From Tessaracoccus rhinocerotis (lineage in GTDB: Bacteria > Actinomycetota > Actinomycetes > Propionibacteriales > Propionibacteriaceae), in the NCBI RefSeq assembly GCF_007197885.1, contig NZ_VKKG01000004.1:124001-188000 (forward strand): a DNA stretch of 64,000 bases. Direction: 5' to 3'. The notes under the pieces are model-generated. The model made no database searches. It had not been told where the DNA came from and worked only from the letters and a program-made list of their open reading frames with translations. Every line of letters starts with the position of its first letter. The first letter of the stretch is position 1. The position numbers and the translations under genes are program-made. Shown in pieces: positions 21,201-28,000 of this stretch.

Positions 21201-23262
21201 GTCGCCGAAGATCCCGGGCCCCAAGCTGAACGAGACGCTCTTCGACGCCGTCTCGACGGACCGGATCCGGGTCGCGTTCACCAACGCGCCCGGCAGGTAC
21301 ACAGCGATCTCGGAGATCCAGGCGTTCGACTCCGGCCGCGAGGTCCCTGCCGTCGTCAACGAGGCACCGATCGTCAGCGTGCAGACCGACCCCGAGCGGG
21401 CCGGCAACCTTTCCGCCGTCGTGCGGGCCACCGCAGTCGACGACGGCCTGCCCGAGGACGGCACCCTTTCCCACGGCTGGGAGGCGGTCGCGACGCCCGA
21501 GGGTGCCGACGTCATCCTTTCGGCCGCGGGCTCGCTCGAGACCACCGTCACCGGCACCGCCGAGGGCAGCTACACCCTGCGGTTCTGGGCCACCGACGGC
21601 GAGCTGCGCACCGAGCGCGAGATCGTCGTCGAACTCCAGTCGCAGGAGGTCTCCGCCGAGTTCGGCGCCAGCGCCGAGATCACCACCAGTGGGGCTGCCG
21701 GCTGGGAAGACCCGAGCAAGGTCAACGACCCGGACACCCCGCAGTCGTCGGCCCCGGGCGCGGGCAACGGCTGGGGCAACTGGGGCCAGGAGAACAACGG
21801 CAGCAGCCCGGCCACGCAGTCCTGGCTGCAATACTCCTGGGACTCGCCCGTCCTCGTCGCGTCCACCGACATCTACTGGTACGACGACAACGGCGGCACC
21901 CGCATGCCGCAGCCGGATGCCTGGGCGCTGGAGTACACCGTCGACGGCGAGACCTGGGAGCCGGTGAAGCTCACCGATGATTCCAGCTACGCCGACGCGC
22001 TGGTGCGCAGCCAGTACAACCACCTCTCCTTCGAGCCCGTCCAGGCCAGTGCCCTGCGCATCCGGATCTGGGGCGTGCAGGGGAATGCCGGCGGCACCGG
22101 CGTGCTGAGGTGGCGCGTCAACGGCGACCTCGTGGAAGAGGTGGACGAGCCCGTGGTCATGCGCACGCAGACTGGGACGGTCCCCGATCTGCCGGCCGAG
22201 CTCGACGTCGTCTACACCAGTGGCCTGCGGGGCACCCTGCCGTTCACGTGGCAGCAGATCACGCCGGAGATGGTGGCCGAGACCAACGTCGAACCGTTCT
22301 CGGTGTTCGGCACCAACTCCACCTACGGCCTGATCGCCGAGGCGAGGATCTACGTGCGTCCCGAGCTCTCCGAGGGCGGCATCTCGATCCAGGGTGCGGA
22401 GAGCTTCGAGATCTCGGTCGAGGTGGGCGAGCTGCCGCAGCTGCCCACGAAGGTGGAGGTCTCCTACAACGACGGCTCCCGGGACAACCAGGCCGTCGGC
22501 GTGGAGTGGGACTTCGACGAATCCCTGGTCCAGACCTCGGGCGAGTACACCATCAACGGTGACCTGGTCCTGCCCTGGTACGTCAGCGACGCCGGCACCG
22601 TCGCCACCACCCTCACCCTGACAGTTGGCCAGCCCACAGATCCGACGGAGGAGCCGAGTGAGGAGCCTTCCGAGGGGCCGAGTGAGGAGCCTTCCGAGGG
22701 GCCGAGTGAGGAGCCTTCCGAGGGGCCGAGTGAGGAGCCTTCCGAGGGGCCGAGTGAGGAGCCTTCCGAGGGGCCGAGTGAGGAGCCTTCAGCCGAGCCG
22801 ACCCCGGCACCGTCGCCGTCACAGAGCCGGACGGTTCCCGGACTTGAGGGAGACCTGTACTCCAAGCCCGGGTTCCACAAGGTGAACGGTCGGTGGTGGC
22901 ACACCACCTGCGAGCCCTACTCGCAGACCATCCGTTGCACCACCACCATCTGGGGCACCACGGTGACGCAGGAGGACGGCCGGTTCGTGCAGAAGAACGG
23001 CTGGCAGTTCAACAACCTCACCTACCTGCCGCTGATGACGCGGGCGCAGTGGGCCTCCAACCCGCTGGGCCGCACGGGTGCGTGGACGGCTGCCGACGGT
23101 CGCAAGTGGCGCACCGAGTGCGACACAGCTGCCACGGGACGCAATGGCTGCCGCTCGTTCGTCCAGTCCCAGCTGGTGGCCGCCACCAAGGCGGCCGACG
23201 GGACCTGGAGCTACTCGGTCAAGACCGACTGGGTGGTGAACAACATCGTCCGCTTCAGGTAA
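18226..23262 (+). CDS. Large secreted glycoside-hydrolase-like protein with C-terminal tandem-Cys module
   Basis: A 1678-aa exported protein. The ATG at 18226 follows a GGAGAGGGAAGG ribosome site and begins a signal peptide (cleavage near PAGA-D, residue 28); the frame open further upstream is antisense to the TetR gene. An N-terminal beta-sandwich (about 30-320) leads into an alpha-helical barrel (about 325-800, with YRWWGERYN, NNHYSQYLG and DLVELWPIDFGYEHF), resembling the MGH1-like or (alpha/alpha)6 glycosidases. Then come a discoidin-like domain (880-1035), a PKD-like domain (1042-1138), a second carbohydrate-binding sandwich (1145-1300), two Big_4-like Ig domains (1308-1465), a Glu/Pro/Ser repeat linker, and the C-terminal module (1542-1678) shared with the metallophosphoesterase at 48.0-52.7 kb. 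Sugar specificity and exact GH family are not assigned. Confidence 0.85.
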   Translation: MVRRLGKIAGVALTSAALLVCGTTPAGADVIPGNEADVGLYTDGAHDVMEIGEPTYTNLEQVQAALDPGVAWSADSMHDSIFDADVAAGGTDFYLDRVLGVTGAQGNNVLQTRGRTLYMRGADNASFTRLGFAGTAYAGGPNNLGDFFTIDVTGQTVTEVGAQRFNAPSHATTSYTVGDTGVTAQQRKFITHENVAVAALEFTNPGDSDVTLSLRAQSPIATALGEADDELVGSRVLTSGSNNGLVDTPWSRITVGLKASGFTVADGGLVREVTVPAGGSADLSVVGVLHSASLEDSVAEFESYAAMSPDDAFRTAVTAFNQRWAEDIPYIDVPDPALEKAIVYRWWGERYNVLDADESGYVYQFPTTIEGVNLYQNSVVLTQPMHLQDTKWIRNPYLGYGQILNVGELSGSSAFLDSPGHTSWNNHYSQYLGTAGLEAYQVHGGGPEVAEKFASYFENDGIGQLEHYDGNDDLLIAYDTNYMPGNDSDAISFGYPKVNATAPGARTIERPESAYVWGDFDAARQLYEIAGADAAKVAEMGEQADAIRDAILDRLWSEETRMFLAGTSHGATSGGSQNPLSEAERDLIPAKESNLYDVYAEGLIPHEDWETYVDGYRFLRYGDNFPIFPFYTANQYDRAKYGIGGSNNFSNINFTVQYRGVRAGLRHYDPQEKYLDGAYAARLLDWMAWSIYPNGNAAVANQAEYYSNWNPETQTFNRNNPNHVMLGNMNYIMVEDMGGIQPRSDDLVELWPIDFGYEHFMVNNLRYHGNDVTIVWDPDGSHYGLGAGYSLFINGDRKASADALGRFVYDPAANAVVSSDEGLTVTVHADAGTAFPSAVEVPVEDARVVDYLKKAGIDLEHTTANLADGATVTADFTQEGARETPWRNFHTPGWSTGSMNHTPGAISTTERPVTTAAVVDGVTANEPFWGNHGTDSDQGWVELAFGSQVQLDNLKIFFVSDRQEGGYSQPQRYSLQVPDGSGGWTTLTDVHKSPKIPGPKLNETLFDAVSTDRIRVAFTNAPGRYTAISEIQAFDSGREVPAVVNEAPIVSVQTDPERAGNLSAVVRATAVDDGLPEDGTLSHGWEAVATPEGADVILSAAGSLETTVTGTAEGSYTLRFWATDGELRTEREIVVELQSQEVSAEFGASAEITTSGAAGWEDPSKVNDPDTPQSSAPGAGNGWGNWGQENNGSSPATQSWLQYSWDSPVLVASTDIYWYDDNGGTRMPQPDAWALEYTVDGETWEPVKLTDDSSYADALVRSQYNHLSFEPVQASALRIRIWGVQGNAGGTGVLRWRVNGDLVEEVDEPVVMRTQTGTVPDLPAELDVVYTSGLRGTLPFTWQQITPEMVAETNVEPFSVFGTNSTYGLIAEARIYVRPELSEGGISIQGAESFEISVEVGELPQLPTKVEVSYNDGSRDNQAVGVEWDFDESLVQTSGEYTINGDLVLPWYVSDAGTVATTLTLTVGQPTDPTEEPSEEPSEGPSEEPSEGPSEEPSEGPSEEPSEGPSEEPSEGPSEEPSAEPTPAPSPSQSRTVPGLEGDLYSKPGFHKVNGRWWHTTCEPYSQTIRCTTTIWGTTVTQEDGRFVQKNGWQFNNLTYLPLMTRAQWASNPLGRTGAWTAADGRKWRTECDTAATGRNGCRSFVQSQLVAATKAADGTWSYSVKTDWVVNNIVRFR
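22660..22779 (+). repeat. Five perfect 24-bp tandem repeats in the glycosidase linker
   Basis: Five identical 24-bp units beginning GAGGAGCCTTCCGAGG run from 22660 to 22779, followed by a degenerate sixth. They encode an 8-residue Glu/Pro/Ser/Gly repeat (EEPSEGPS) forming an extended acidic spacer before the C-terminal module. Perfect nucleotide identity suggests recent expansion and likely copy-number variation between strains. Confidence 0.9.
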
Positions 23263-23306
23263 GCAGGTGGGCGAGCCCTCGCCTCGAAGGGCCCTTGAAA
23301 CAGTTG

Positions 23307-23348
23307 AGTGGAGCGCTCGGCACCGGAGACGGAGCCGAGCGCTCCACT
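23307..23348. terminator. Strong hairpin between glycosidase and lysS
   Basis: Perfect 15-bp arms (AGTGGAGCGCTCGGC at 23307-23321 and its complement at 23334-23348) enclose a 12-nt loop, 44 nt after the glycosidase stop. Because the flanking genes converge, it can act in both directions. Confidence 0.65.
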
Positions 23349-23366
23349 GATTTGAGTGAGGCAAGT

Positions 23367-23410
23367 GGCTGGAGCGGACAGCACCGGAGACGGAGCCGTG
23401 CGCTCCAGCC
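23367..23410. terminator. Second, related hairpin between glycosidase and lysS
   Basis: GGCTGGAGCG (23367-23376) pairs with CGCTCCAGCC (23401-23410). The loop region repeats GCACCGGAGACGGAGCC from the first hairpin, so the two are diverged copies of one element. It ends 7 nt before the lysS stop. Confidence 0.6.
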
Positions 23411-23417
23411 GCGTCAG

Positions 23418-24929
23418 TCAGGCCTGGGGGCGCAGCAGCGGGTAGAGGATCGTCTCGCGGATGCCGGCGCCGGTGAACAGCATCACCAGCCGGTCGACGC
23501 CGAGACCCATCCCGCCCATCGGCGGGACGCCGTACTCGAGCGCCTCGAGGAAGTCCTCGTCGAGTTGCATCGCCTCGGGGTCACCGGCCGCGGCGCGCAT
23601 GGACTGGTCGGTCAGGACCTGCCGCTGCAGGACCGGGTCGATCATCTCGGTGAAGCCGGTGCCGCGCTCCATGCCGCCGATGATCAGGTCCCAGGCCTCC
23701 ACCTTGCCCTCTTCGGAGCGGTGCTGGCGGGCCAGCGGCTGGGCGATTGCGGGGTAGTCGTAGACGAAGGTGGGCTGGATCAGGTCGGGCTCCACAAGAT
23801 CGCCGAACAGCTCGATCGCCAGCTTGCCCGCATCCCACTTCGGGTCGTATTCCACCTCGTGGGCATCGGCGATGCGCTGCAGTTCCTTGAGCGGCGTGTC
23901 GACGGTGACCGTCTCGCCGACCTTCTCCGACAGTGCCGGGAACACCGACAGCCAGGGCCATTCGCCGTCGAGGTCGATGACGCCCTTGTCGGTGGTCACC
24001 TGCCGGGACCCCAGGGCGTCGGCGACGTTCACGATGATGTGCTGGAGCAGGGCCGCGATGGTCGCCTGGTCCCCCCAGCTCATGTAGGCCTCGAGCATGG
24101 TGAACTCCGCCGAGTGCGAGGAGTCGATGCCCTCGTTGCGGAACACTCGACCCATCTCGTAGACGCGGTCGGCGCCGCCCACCATGGTGCGCTTGAGGTG
24201 CAGCTCCAGGGCGATGCGCAGGCTCATCTTCTGGTCGAACGCGTTGAGGTGGGTCTCGAACGGGCGGGCGGTGGCGCCGCCGTGGATCAGCTGCAGCTGC
24301 GGGGTCTCCACCTCGATGTAGCCCTCCTCGTGGAGGGTCTCGCGGATGGAGCGGTTGATGGCCGCGCGGGTGCGCACCATGTCCCGGGCCTCCTCGCGGG
24401 CGATCAGGTCGACGTAGCGACGACGCACGCGCGCCTCGTCGGAGAGGTCCTTGTGCAGCGCGGGCAGCGGCCGCAGCGCCTTGTTGGCCATGCGCCAGTC
24501 GATGGCCATCACGGACAGCTCGCCGCGCCTGGACGCGATCACGCGGCCGGTGACCCAGACGTGGTCGCCCAGGTCGACGTCGGACTTCCAGGCCGCGAGC
24601 TTCTCCTCGCCGACCTCCCCGAGTGACAGCATCACCTGCAGGCGCTCGCCGTTGTGGTCCAGCGTGAAGCCGTCCTGCAGCGTTGCGAAGCACAGCTTGC
24701 CGGTGTTGCGCACGAACACGACGCGGCCACCGATGCTCACGACGTCGTCGGTCTCAACACCTGCCTCGAGGTGGCCCCACTGCTCGCGGACCTGGCGCAG
24801 GGTGTGGCTGCGGACGAGGTCCGGCGGGTAGGGCTGGTGCCCCTCGTTGATCAGCCGCTCGCGCTTCTCCTTGCGGATGGCGGTCTGTTCGGAGTCGCTG
24901 CTGGTCTGGACGGGAGTCTGGTCAGTCAC
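23418..24929 (-). CDS. lysS: Lysine--tRNA ligase, class II
   Basis: A 503-aa aminoacyl-tRNA synthetase that charges tRNA-Lys. An N-terminal OB-fold anticodon-binding domain (about 60-165) precedes the class II core. Motif 1 is EEGYIEVETPQLQ, motif 2 is RVFRNEGIDSSHSAEFTMLE, and motif 3 is GVPPMGGMGLGVDRLVMLF. The frame remains open for another 170 codons upstream, but that part is antisense to the neighbouring gene. The GTG at 24929 (VTDQTPVQ) gives the usual family length. The gene is divergent from a YbjQ-like gene with only 58 bp between start codons. Confidence 0.93.
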   Translation of the reverse strand: MTDQTPVQTSSDSEQTAIRKEKRERLINEGHQPYPPDLVRSHTLRQVREQWGHLEAGVETDDVVSIGGRVVFVRNTGKLCFATLQDGFTLDHNGERLQVMLSLGEVGEEKLAAWKSDVDLGDHVWVTGRVIASRRGELSVMAIDWRMANKALRPLPALHKDLSDEARVRRRYVDLIAREEARDMVRTRAAINRSIRETLHEEGYIEVETPQLQLIHGGATARPFETHLNAFDQKMSLRIALELHLKRTMVGGADRVYEMGRVFRNEGIDSSHSAEFTMLEAYMSWGDQATIAALLQHIIVNVADALGSRQVTTDKGVIDLDGEWPWLSVFPALSEKVGETVTVDTPLKELQRIADAHEVEYDPKWDAGKLAIELFGDLVEPDLIQPTFVYDYPAIAQPLARQHRSEEGKVEAWDLIIGGMERGTGFTEMIDPVLQRQVLTDQSMRAAAGDPEAMQLDEDFLEALEYGVPPMGGMGLGVDRLVMLFTGAGIRETILYPLLRPQA

Positions 24930-24987
24930 GCCCCGAATCCTACCGGTTGGGATCGTGGGCGCCGGGGACGCTCGGTAGGCTTCGGGC

Positions 24988-25560
24988 ATGAGCCAGCCGC
25001 AGCAGTCGTCGGGAATGCCGGGACCCTGGACCGGCCCCGGGACCCCCTCGCACCACGGCGGCCCGCCGCGACCGATCCAGCCGGCCCCTGCGCGCCGCCC
25101 CGCACCGGCGCCCTCGGGTGCCACGCAGACGTCGGTGCCCCCGTCGAGGCAGGACCTCCCCGGCGCGAACCGCCGCGAGGCGTCCGTGCCGTCGGTGCCC
25201 AGCGAGCCGCCGTCGCAGCCCATCGCACCCACCGCCGGGCGCGACGTCGAACCCCGCGACCCGCAGTTCCGTCGGTTCGCGATCCCCGTGTCCACCACCG
25301 GGGAGTTGCCGGGCATGCGGATCGAGCGGATGGTGGGCGTGGTCTTCGGCGTGGTCACCCGCCCGCGTGACCTGGCGCACAGCCCCGAGATGGCCTTCGT
25401 CAACACCTCCGTTCGGCAGGATGCCGTCGCGGCCATGGTGGAGCAGGCCAGGCAGGCCGGCGCCGACGGCGTCGTGGGGCTGTCATTCGACGGCGGGCGG
25501 ATCTCCGAGTCCGTCGCGGAGGTGACCGCCTACGGCACCGCAGTCGTCATCGCCCGCTGA
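24988..25560 (+). CDS. YbjQ/UPF0145 heavy-metal-binding-domain protein with disordered N-terminus
   Basis: A 190-aa protein. Residues 1-90 are a Pro/Gly/Ser-rich, probably disordered segment. Residues 95-190 match the YbjQ family in style: the conserved TTGELPG start, then MVGVVFGVVTRPRDL, GADGVVGLSFDG and a final strand TAYGTAVVI. YbjQ forms a beta-barrel pentamer of unknown function. No transmembrane segment is visible. It converges with the transaldolase gene. Confidence 0.75.
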   Translation: MSQPQQSSGMPGPWTGPGTPSHHGGPPRPIQPAPARRPAPAPSGATQTSVPPSRQDLPGANRREASVPSVPSEPPSQPIAPTAGRDVEPRDPQFRRFAIPVSTTGELPGMRIERMVGVVFGVVTRPRDLAHSPEMAFVNTSVRQDAVAAMVEQARQAGADGVVGLSFDGGRISESVAEVTAYGTAVVIAR

Positions 25561-25567
25561 GGTGGTG

Positions 25568-25604
25568 CCCTTCGAGGCGGCGACTGCGTCCCCGCACCTC
25601 AGGG
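25568..25604. repeat. Dispersed intergenic repeat (family B), copy 1
   Basis: A 37-bp sequence beginning CCCTTCGAGGCGGCGACTGC is identical to the reverse complement of 52780-52816. A degenerate second piece (GGCTGCGTCCCCGCAC) follows at about 25621-25636. It fills the gap between two convergent genes (ybjQ-like and transaldolase). Confidence 0.85.
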
Positions 25605-25663
25605 CGACTGGTTGGGCGGCGGCTGCGTCCCCGCACCGCCGCGCCATCGTCACTGGTGCAGGG

Positions 25664-26770
25664 TCACACCGCGTCGAGCTGCTGCTGCACCGTGTCGATC
25701 AGCTCCACCCACGGGTCGATGAACTTCGTCACACCCTCGGCCTCCACCGTCGCGTTGACGTCGTCCAGGTCCACCCCGACGGCCCGGAGGGCCTCGATGA
25801 CCCTGCGCCCCTCGTCGTAGCGCCCGACGACGGTGTCGCCGCGGACCTCGCCGTGGTCGGCGAACGCCTCGAGCGTCTTCTCGGGCATGGTGTTCACGAC
25901 GCCCTGGGTGATGAGTTCCTCGACGTACAGCACGTCGCTGTACTCCTTGCTCTTCGTGCCCGTGGAGGCCCACAGCGGACGCTGCACGTTGGCGCCGGCG
26001 GAAGCCAGGGCCTGCCAGCGCTCGGAGGCGGTGACCTTTGCGTAGGCCTCATGGCTGAGCCAGGAGATCGCCAACCCGACCCTGCCGCGCAGGGCGAGGG
26101 CCTCGTCGGAGCCGATGGCCTCGAGGCGCTTGTCCACCTCGACGTCGTTGCGCGAGACGAAGATGGAGGCCACGGAGTGGATCTTGCTGAGGTCCACGCC
26201 GTCGCGCTGGGCCTGTTCGAGACCGGAGAGGTAGGCGTCGAGGACCTGCTCGTAGCGCTGCACGGAGAAGATCAGCGTCACGTTGACGCTGATGCCGGCG
26301 GCGATGGTGGCGGTGATGGCCTGCAGCCCGGCGTCTGTGGCCGGGATCTTGATGTGGAGGTTCTCGCGGTCCACCAGCGCGTGCAGCGCGCGGGCCTGGG
26401 CAACCGTCGCGTCCAGGTCGTGGGCCAGGCGGGGGTCCACCTCGAGGGAGACGCGGCCGTCGAACCCGGCCGTGGCGTCGTAGATGGGGCGGAACAGGTC
26501 ACAGGCGTTGCGGATGTCGTCGGTCGTGAGGGTGGTGATGACGTCCTCGGGGTCCGTCTCGCCGGCGGCCTTCAGTCCGCGCAGCTGCTCGGTGTAGGCC
26601 TCTCCGTCGGAGAGTGCCTTGGCGAAGATGCTCGGGTTGCTGGTCACGCCCACGACGCTGTGCGTGCGGGTCAGCTCGGCCAGGTTCCCGGACTCCAGGC
26701 GATCACGCGAGAGGTCGTCGAGCCAGATGGAAACCCCGGCCCGGCTCAGTTCCTTCAATCGGTCGGTCAT
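25664..26770 (-). CDS. tal: Transaldolase
   Basis: A 368-aa enzyme of the non-oxidative pentose phosphate pathway that moves a dihydroxyacetone unit between sedoheptulose 7-phosphate and glyceraldehyde 3-phosphate. The Schiff-base Lys lies in ENLHIKIPATDAG. GVTSNPSIF near the N-terminus and VNVTLIFSVQRY in the barrel are family hallmarks. The length fits the longer actinobacterial type. AAGGAG sits 6 nt before the ATG at 26770, which decides against a TTG two codons earlier. No transketolase or zwf gene is adjacent. Confidence 0.94.
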   Translation of the reverse strand: MTDRLKELSRAGVSIWLDDLSRDRLESGNLAELTRTHSVVGVTSNPSIFAKALSDGEAYTEQLRGLKAAGETDPEDVITTLTTDDIRNACDLFRPIYDATAGFDGRVSLEVDPRLAHDLDATVAQARALHALVDRENLHIKIPATDAGLQAITATIAAGISVNVTLIFSVQRYEQVLDAYLSGLEQAQRDGVDLSKIHSVASIFVSRNDVEVDKRLEAIGSDEALALRGRVGLAISWLSHEAYAKVTASERWQALASAGANVQRPLWASTGTKSKEYSDVLYVEELITQGVVNTMPEKTLEAFADHGEVRGDTVVGRYDEGRRVIEALRAVGVDLDDVNATVEAEGVTKFIDPWVELIDTVQQQLDAV

Positions 26771-26876
26771 GTGCAACTCCTTCGTCGGTCTCGCTCTCCA
26801 GCCTATGTGCGCCGGGGGCGACCGGCATGGTTCCTCGGGGTTTGCCGGTGGCTAGGGTGGGCCGTAGGAGGCGTGC

Positions 26877-27578
26877 GTGGTGAGGCAGTTGCCGTTGGTG
26901 GAGGATGACCTTTGTGTGGCGCGGGTGCCGCTGTTCCGCGGGCTGAGCCGCGCGGAACAGGAGCAGGTGGCAGAGTTGGCCCGCCCCGTCCGCACCGAGC
27001 GCGGGGAGGCCGTCTACACCGCAGGCTCCGACGTGTCGCAGCTGATGGTGGTGCACACCGGCAGGCTCAAGATCACTCGGATCAGCGCCGACGGCCACGA
27101 GCAGATCGTCAGGATCCTGGAGCCGGGGGACTTCGTCGGCGAGTCGGCGCTGCTGACCGGCGAGCGTCCGGACCACCACGCCGTCGCCCTCGAGGCCGGA
27201 AGCATGTGCGTGTTCCGCCACGCCGACGTCGGAGGCCTCGTCGGACGGCACCCCAGCATCGGGATGCACATGCTGCAGGAGATCAGCGCGCGCCTCGGGG
27301 AGGTCGAGGCGCGGTTGGCTTCCGTGATCTCGGGCGACGTGTCCTCCCGACTGGCCGACTACCTGCTGGGGCTGCCAGCGCGACGCGTCCCGGGCGGCCT
27401 CACGGTGGAGCTGCCGCTGCCCAAGAAGGACATCGCCTCGCTGCTGGACACCACCCCCGAGTCGCTCAGCCGACAGCTCCGCCGGCTCGGCGACTCCGGT
27501 GTCATCGAGCAGCACCCGCGCGGCCGAATCACCCTCACCGACCTCGACGCCCTGCTGGCGCTCTCGGCCGAATCCTGA
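26877..27578 (+). CDS. CRP/FNR-family regulator, probable controller of the adjacent metal operon
   Basis: A 233-aa regulator with an N-terminal cyclic-nucleotide-like beta-roll (about 20-140) and a C-terminal winged helix (DIASLLDTTPESLSRQLRRL). The recognition helix carries Glu-x-x-Ser-Arg, the FNR arrangement, rather than the CRP Arg-Glu-x-x-x-Arg. That predicts binding to TTGA-N6-TCAA sites, and one such site lies 25 bp after the stop. It has only two Cys (13 and 111), so it cannot hold an FNR-type iron-sulfur cluster. The GTG start at 26877 follows AGGAGG. It is divergent from tal by 106 bp. Confidence 0.85.
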   Translation: MVRQLPLVEDDLCVARVPLFRGLSRAEQEQVAELARPVRTERGEAVYTAGSDVSQLMVVHTGRLKITRISADGHEQIVRILEPGDFVGESALLTGERPDHHAVALEAGSMCVFRHADVGGLVGRHPSIGMHMLQEISARLGEVEARLASVISGDVSSRLADYLLGLPARRVPGGLTVELPLPKKDIASLLDTTPESLSRQLRRLGDSGVIEQHPRGRITLTDLDALLALSAES

Positions 27579-27603
27579 CCCGCGGCGAGGCCCGGAACAG
27601 GAC

Positions 27604-27617
27604 TTGACCTGCGTCAA
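27604..27617. promoter_or_regulatory. CRP/FNR-type operator upstream of the metal operon
   Basis: TTGACCTGCGTCAA is a perfect 5-4-5 palindrome of FNR type, 78 bp before the HMA gene. A second palindrome, GTTTCGAAAC (27642-27651), follows. The site lies just downstream of the regulator gene with the matching recognition helix. Confidence 0.7.
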
Positions 27618-27694
27618 GGAAGTCCGGCCCGATCCTTCGTAGTTTCGAAACATCGGAACTACTGGCGCCCCCGGCGCCGAGACAAGGATCAATC

Positions 27695-27931
27695 ATGAGC
27701 AACACCGCGACCAACACCCACACCGTCCTGCGTGCCCAGGACTTCTCCTGCCCCTCGTGCGTCACCAAGATCGAGAAGCAGGTCGGCCGACTGAAGGGTG
27801 TCGAGAACGTCACCGTGAAGTTCGCCTCCTCGCGGATCGAGGTGGACCACGACGCTTCGGTCACCTCCATCGACGACATCGTCGCCGCGGTTGCCAAGGC
27901 GGGCTACACCGCCACCCCCGCCGCCTTCTGA
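27695..27931 (+). CDS. Free-standing HMA metallochaperone
   Basis: A 78-aa HMA domain protein, CopZ-like in size. Metal ligands Cys19 and Cys22 are in DFSCPSC, replacing the more common GMTC-x-x-C. It would deliver a soft metal ion in the cytosol to the P-type ATPase encoded 69 nt downstream, which lacks its own HMA domain. The pair thus looks like a split version of a usual single polypeptide. The metal is not determined from sequence. Confidence 0.88.
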   Translation: MSNTATNTHTVLRAQDFSCPSCVTKIEKQVGRLKGVENVTVKFASSRIEVDHDASVTSIDDIVAAVAKAGYTATPAAF

Positions 27932-28000
27932 ACCGCCGCCCGTCGATTCCGGCGGGCGGGCACAAGGTGGTCCCAACAATCTTGAGAGGAATCAACTGAA

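Noticed and set aside
18175-22023. A 1282-residue minus-strand open frame opposite the glycosidase
   Set aside because: Composition is that of a high-GC antisense shadow (Val/Gly/Asp/Arg-rich, no domains), and the plus strand encodes a recognisable protein.
24930-25436. An N-terminal extension of lysyl-tRNA synthetase
   Set aside because: It would be antisense to the YbjQ-like gene; the GTG at 24929 restores normal length.
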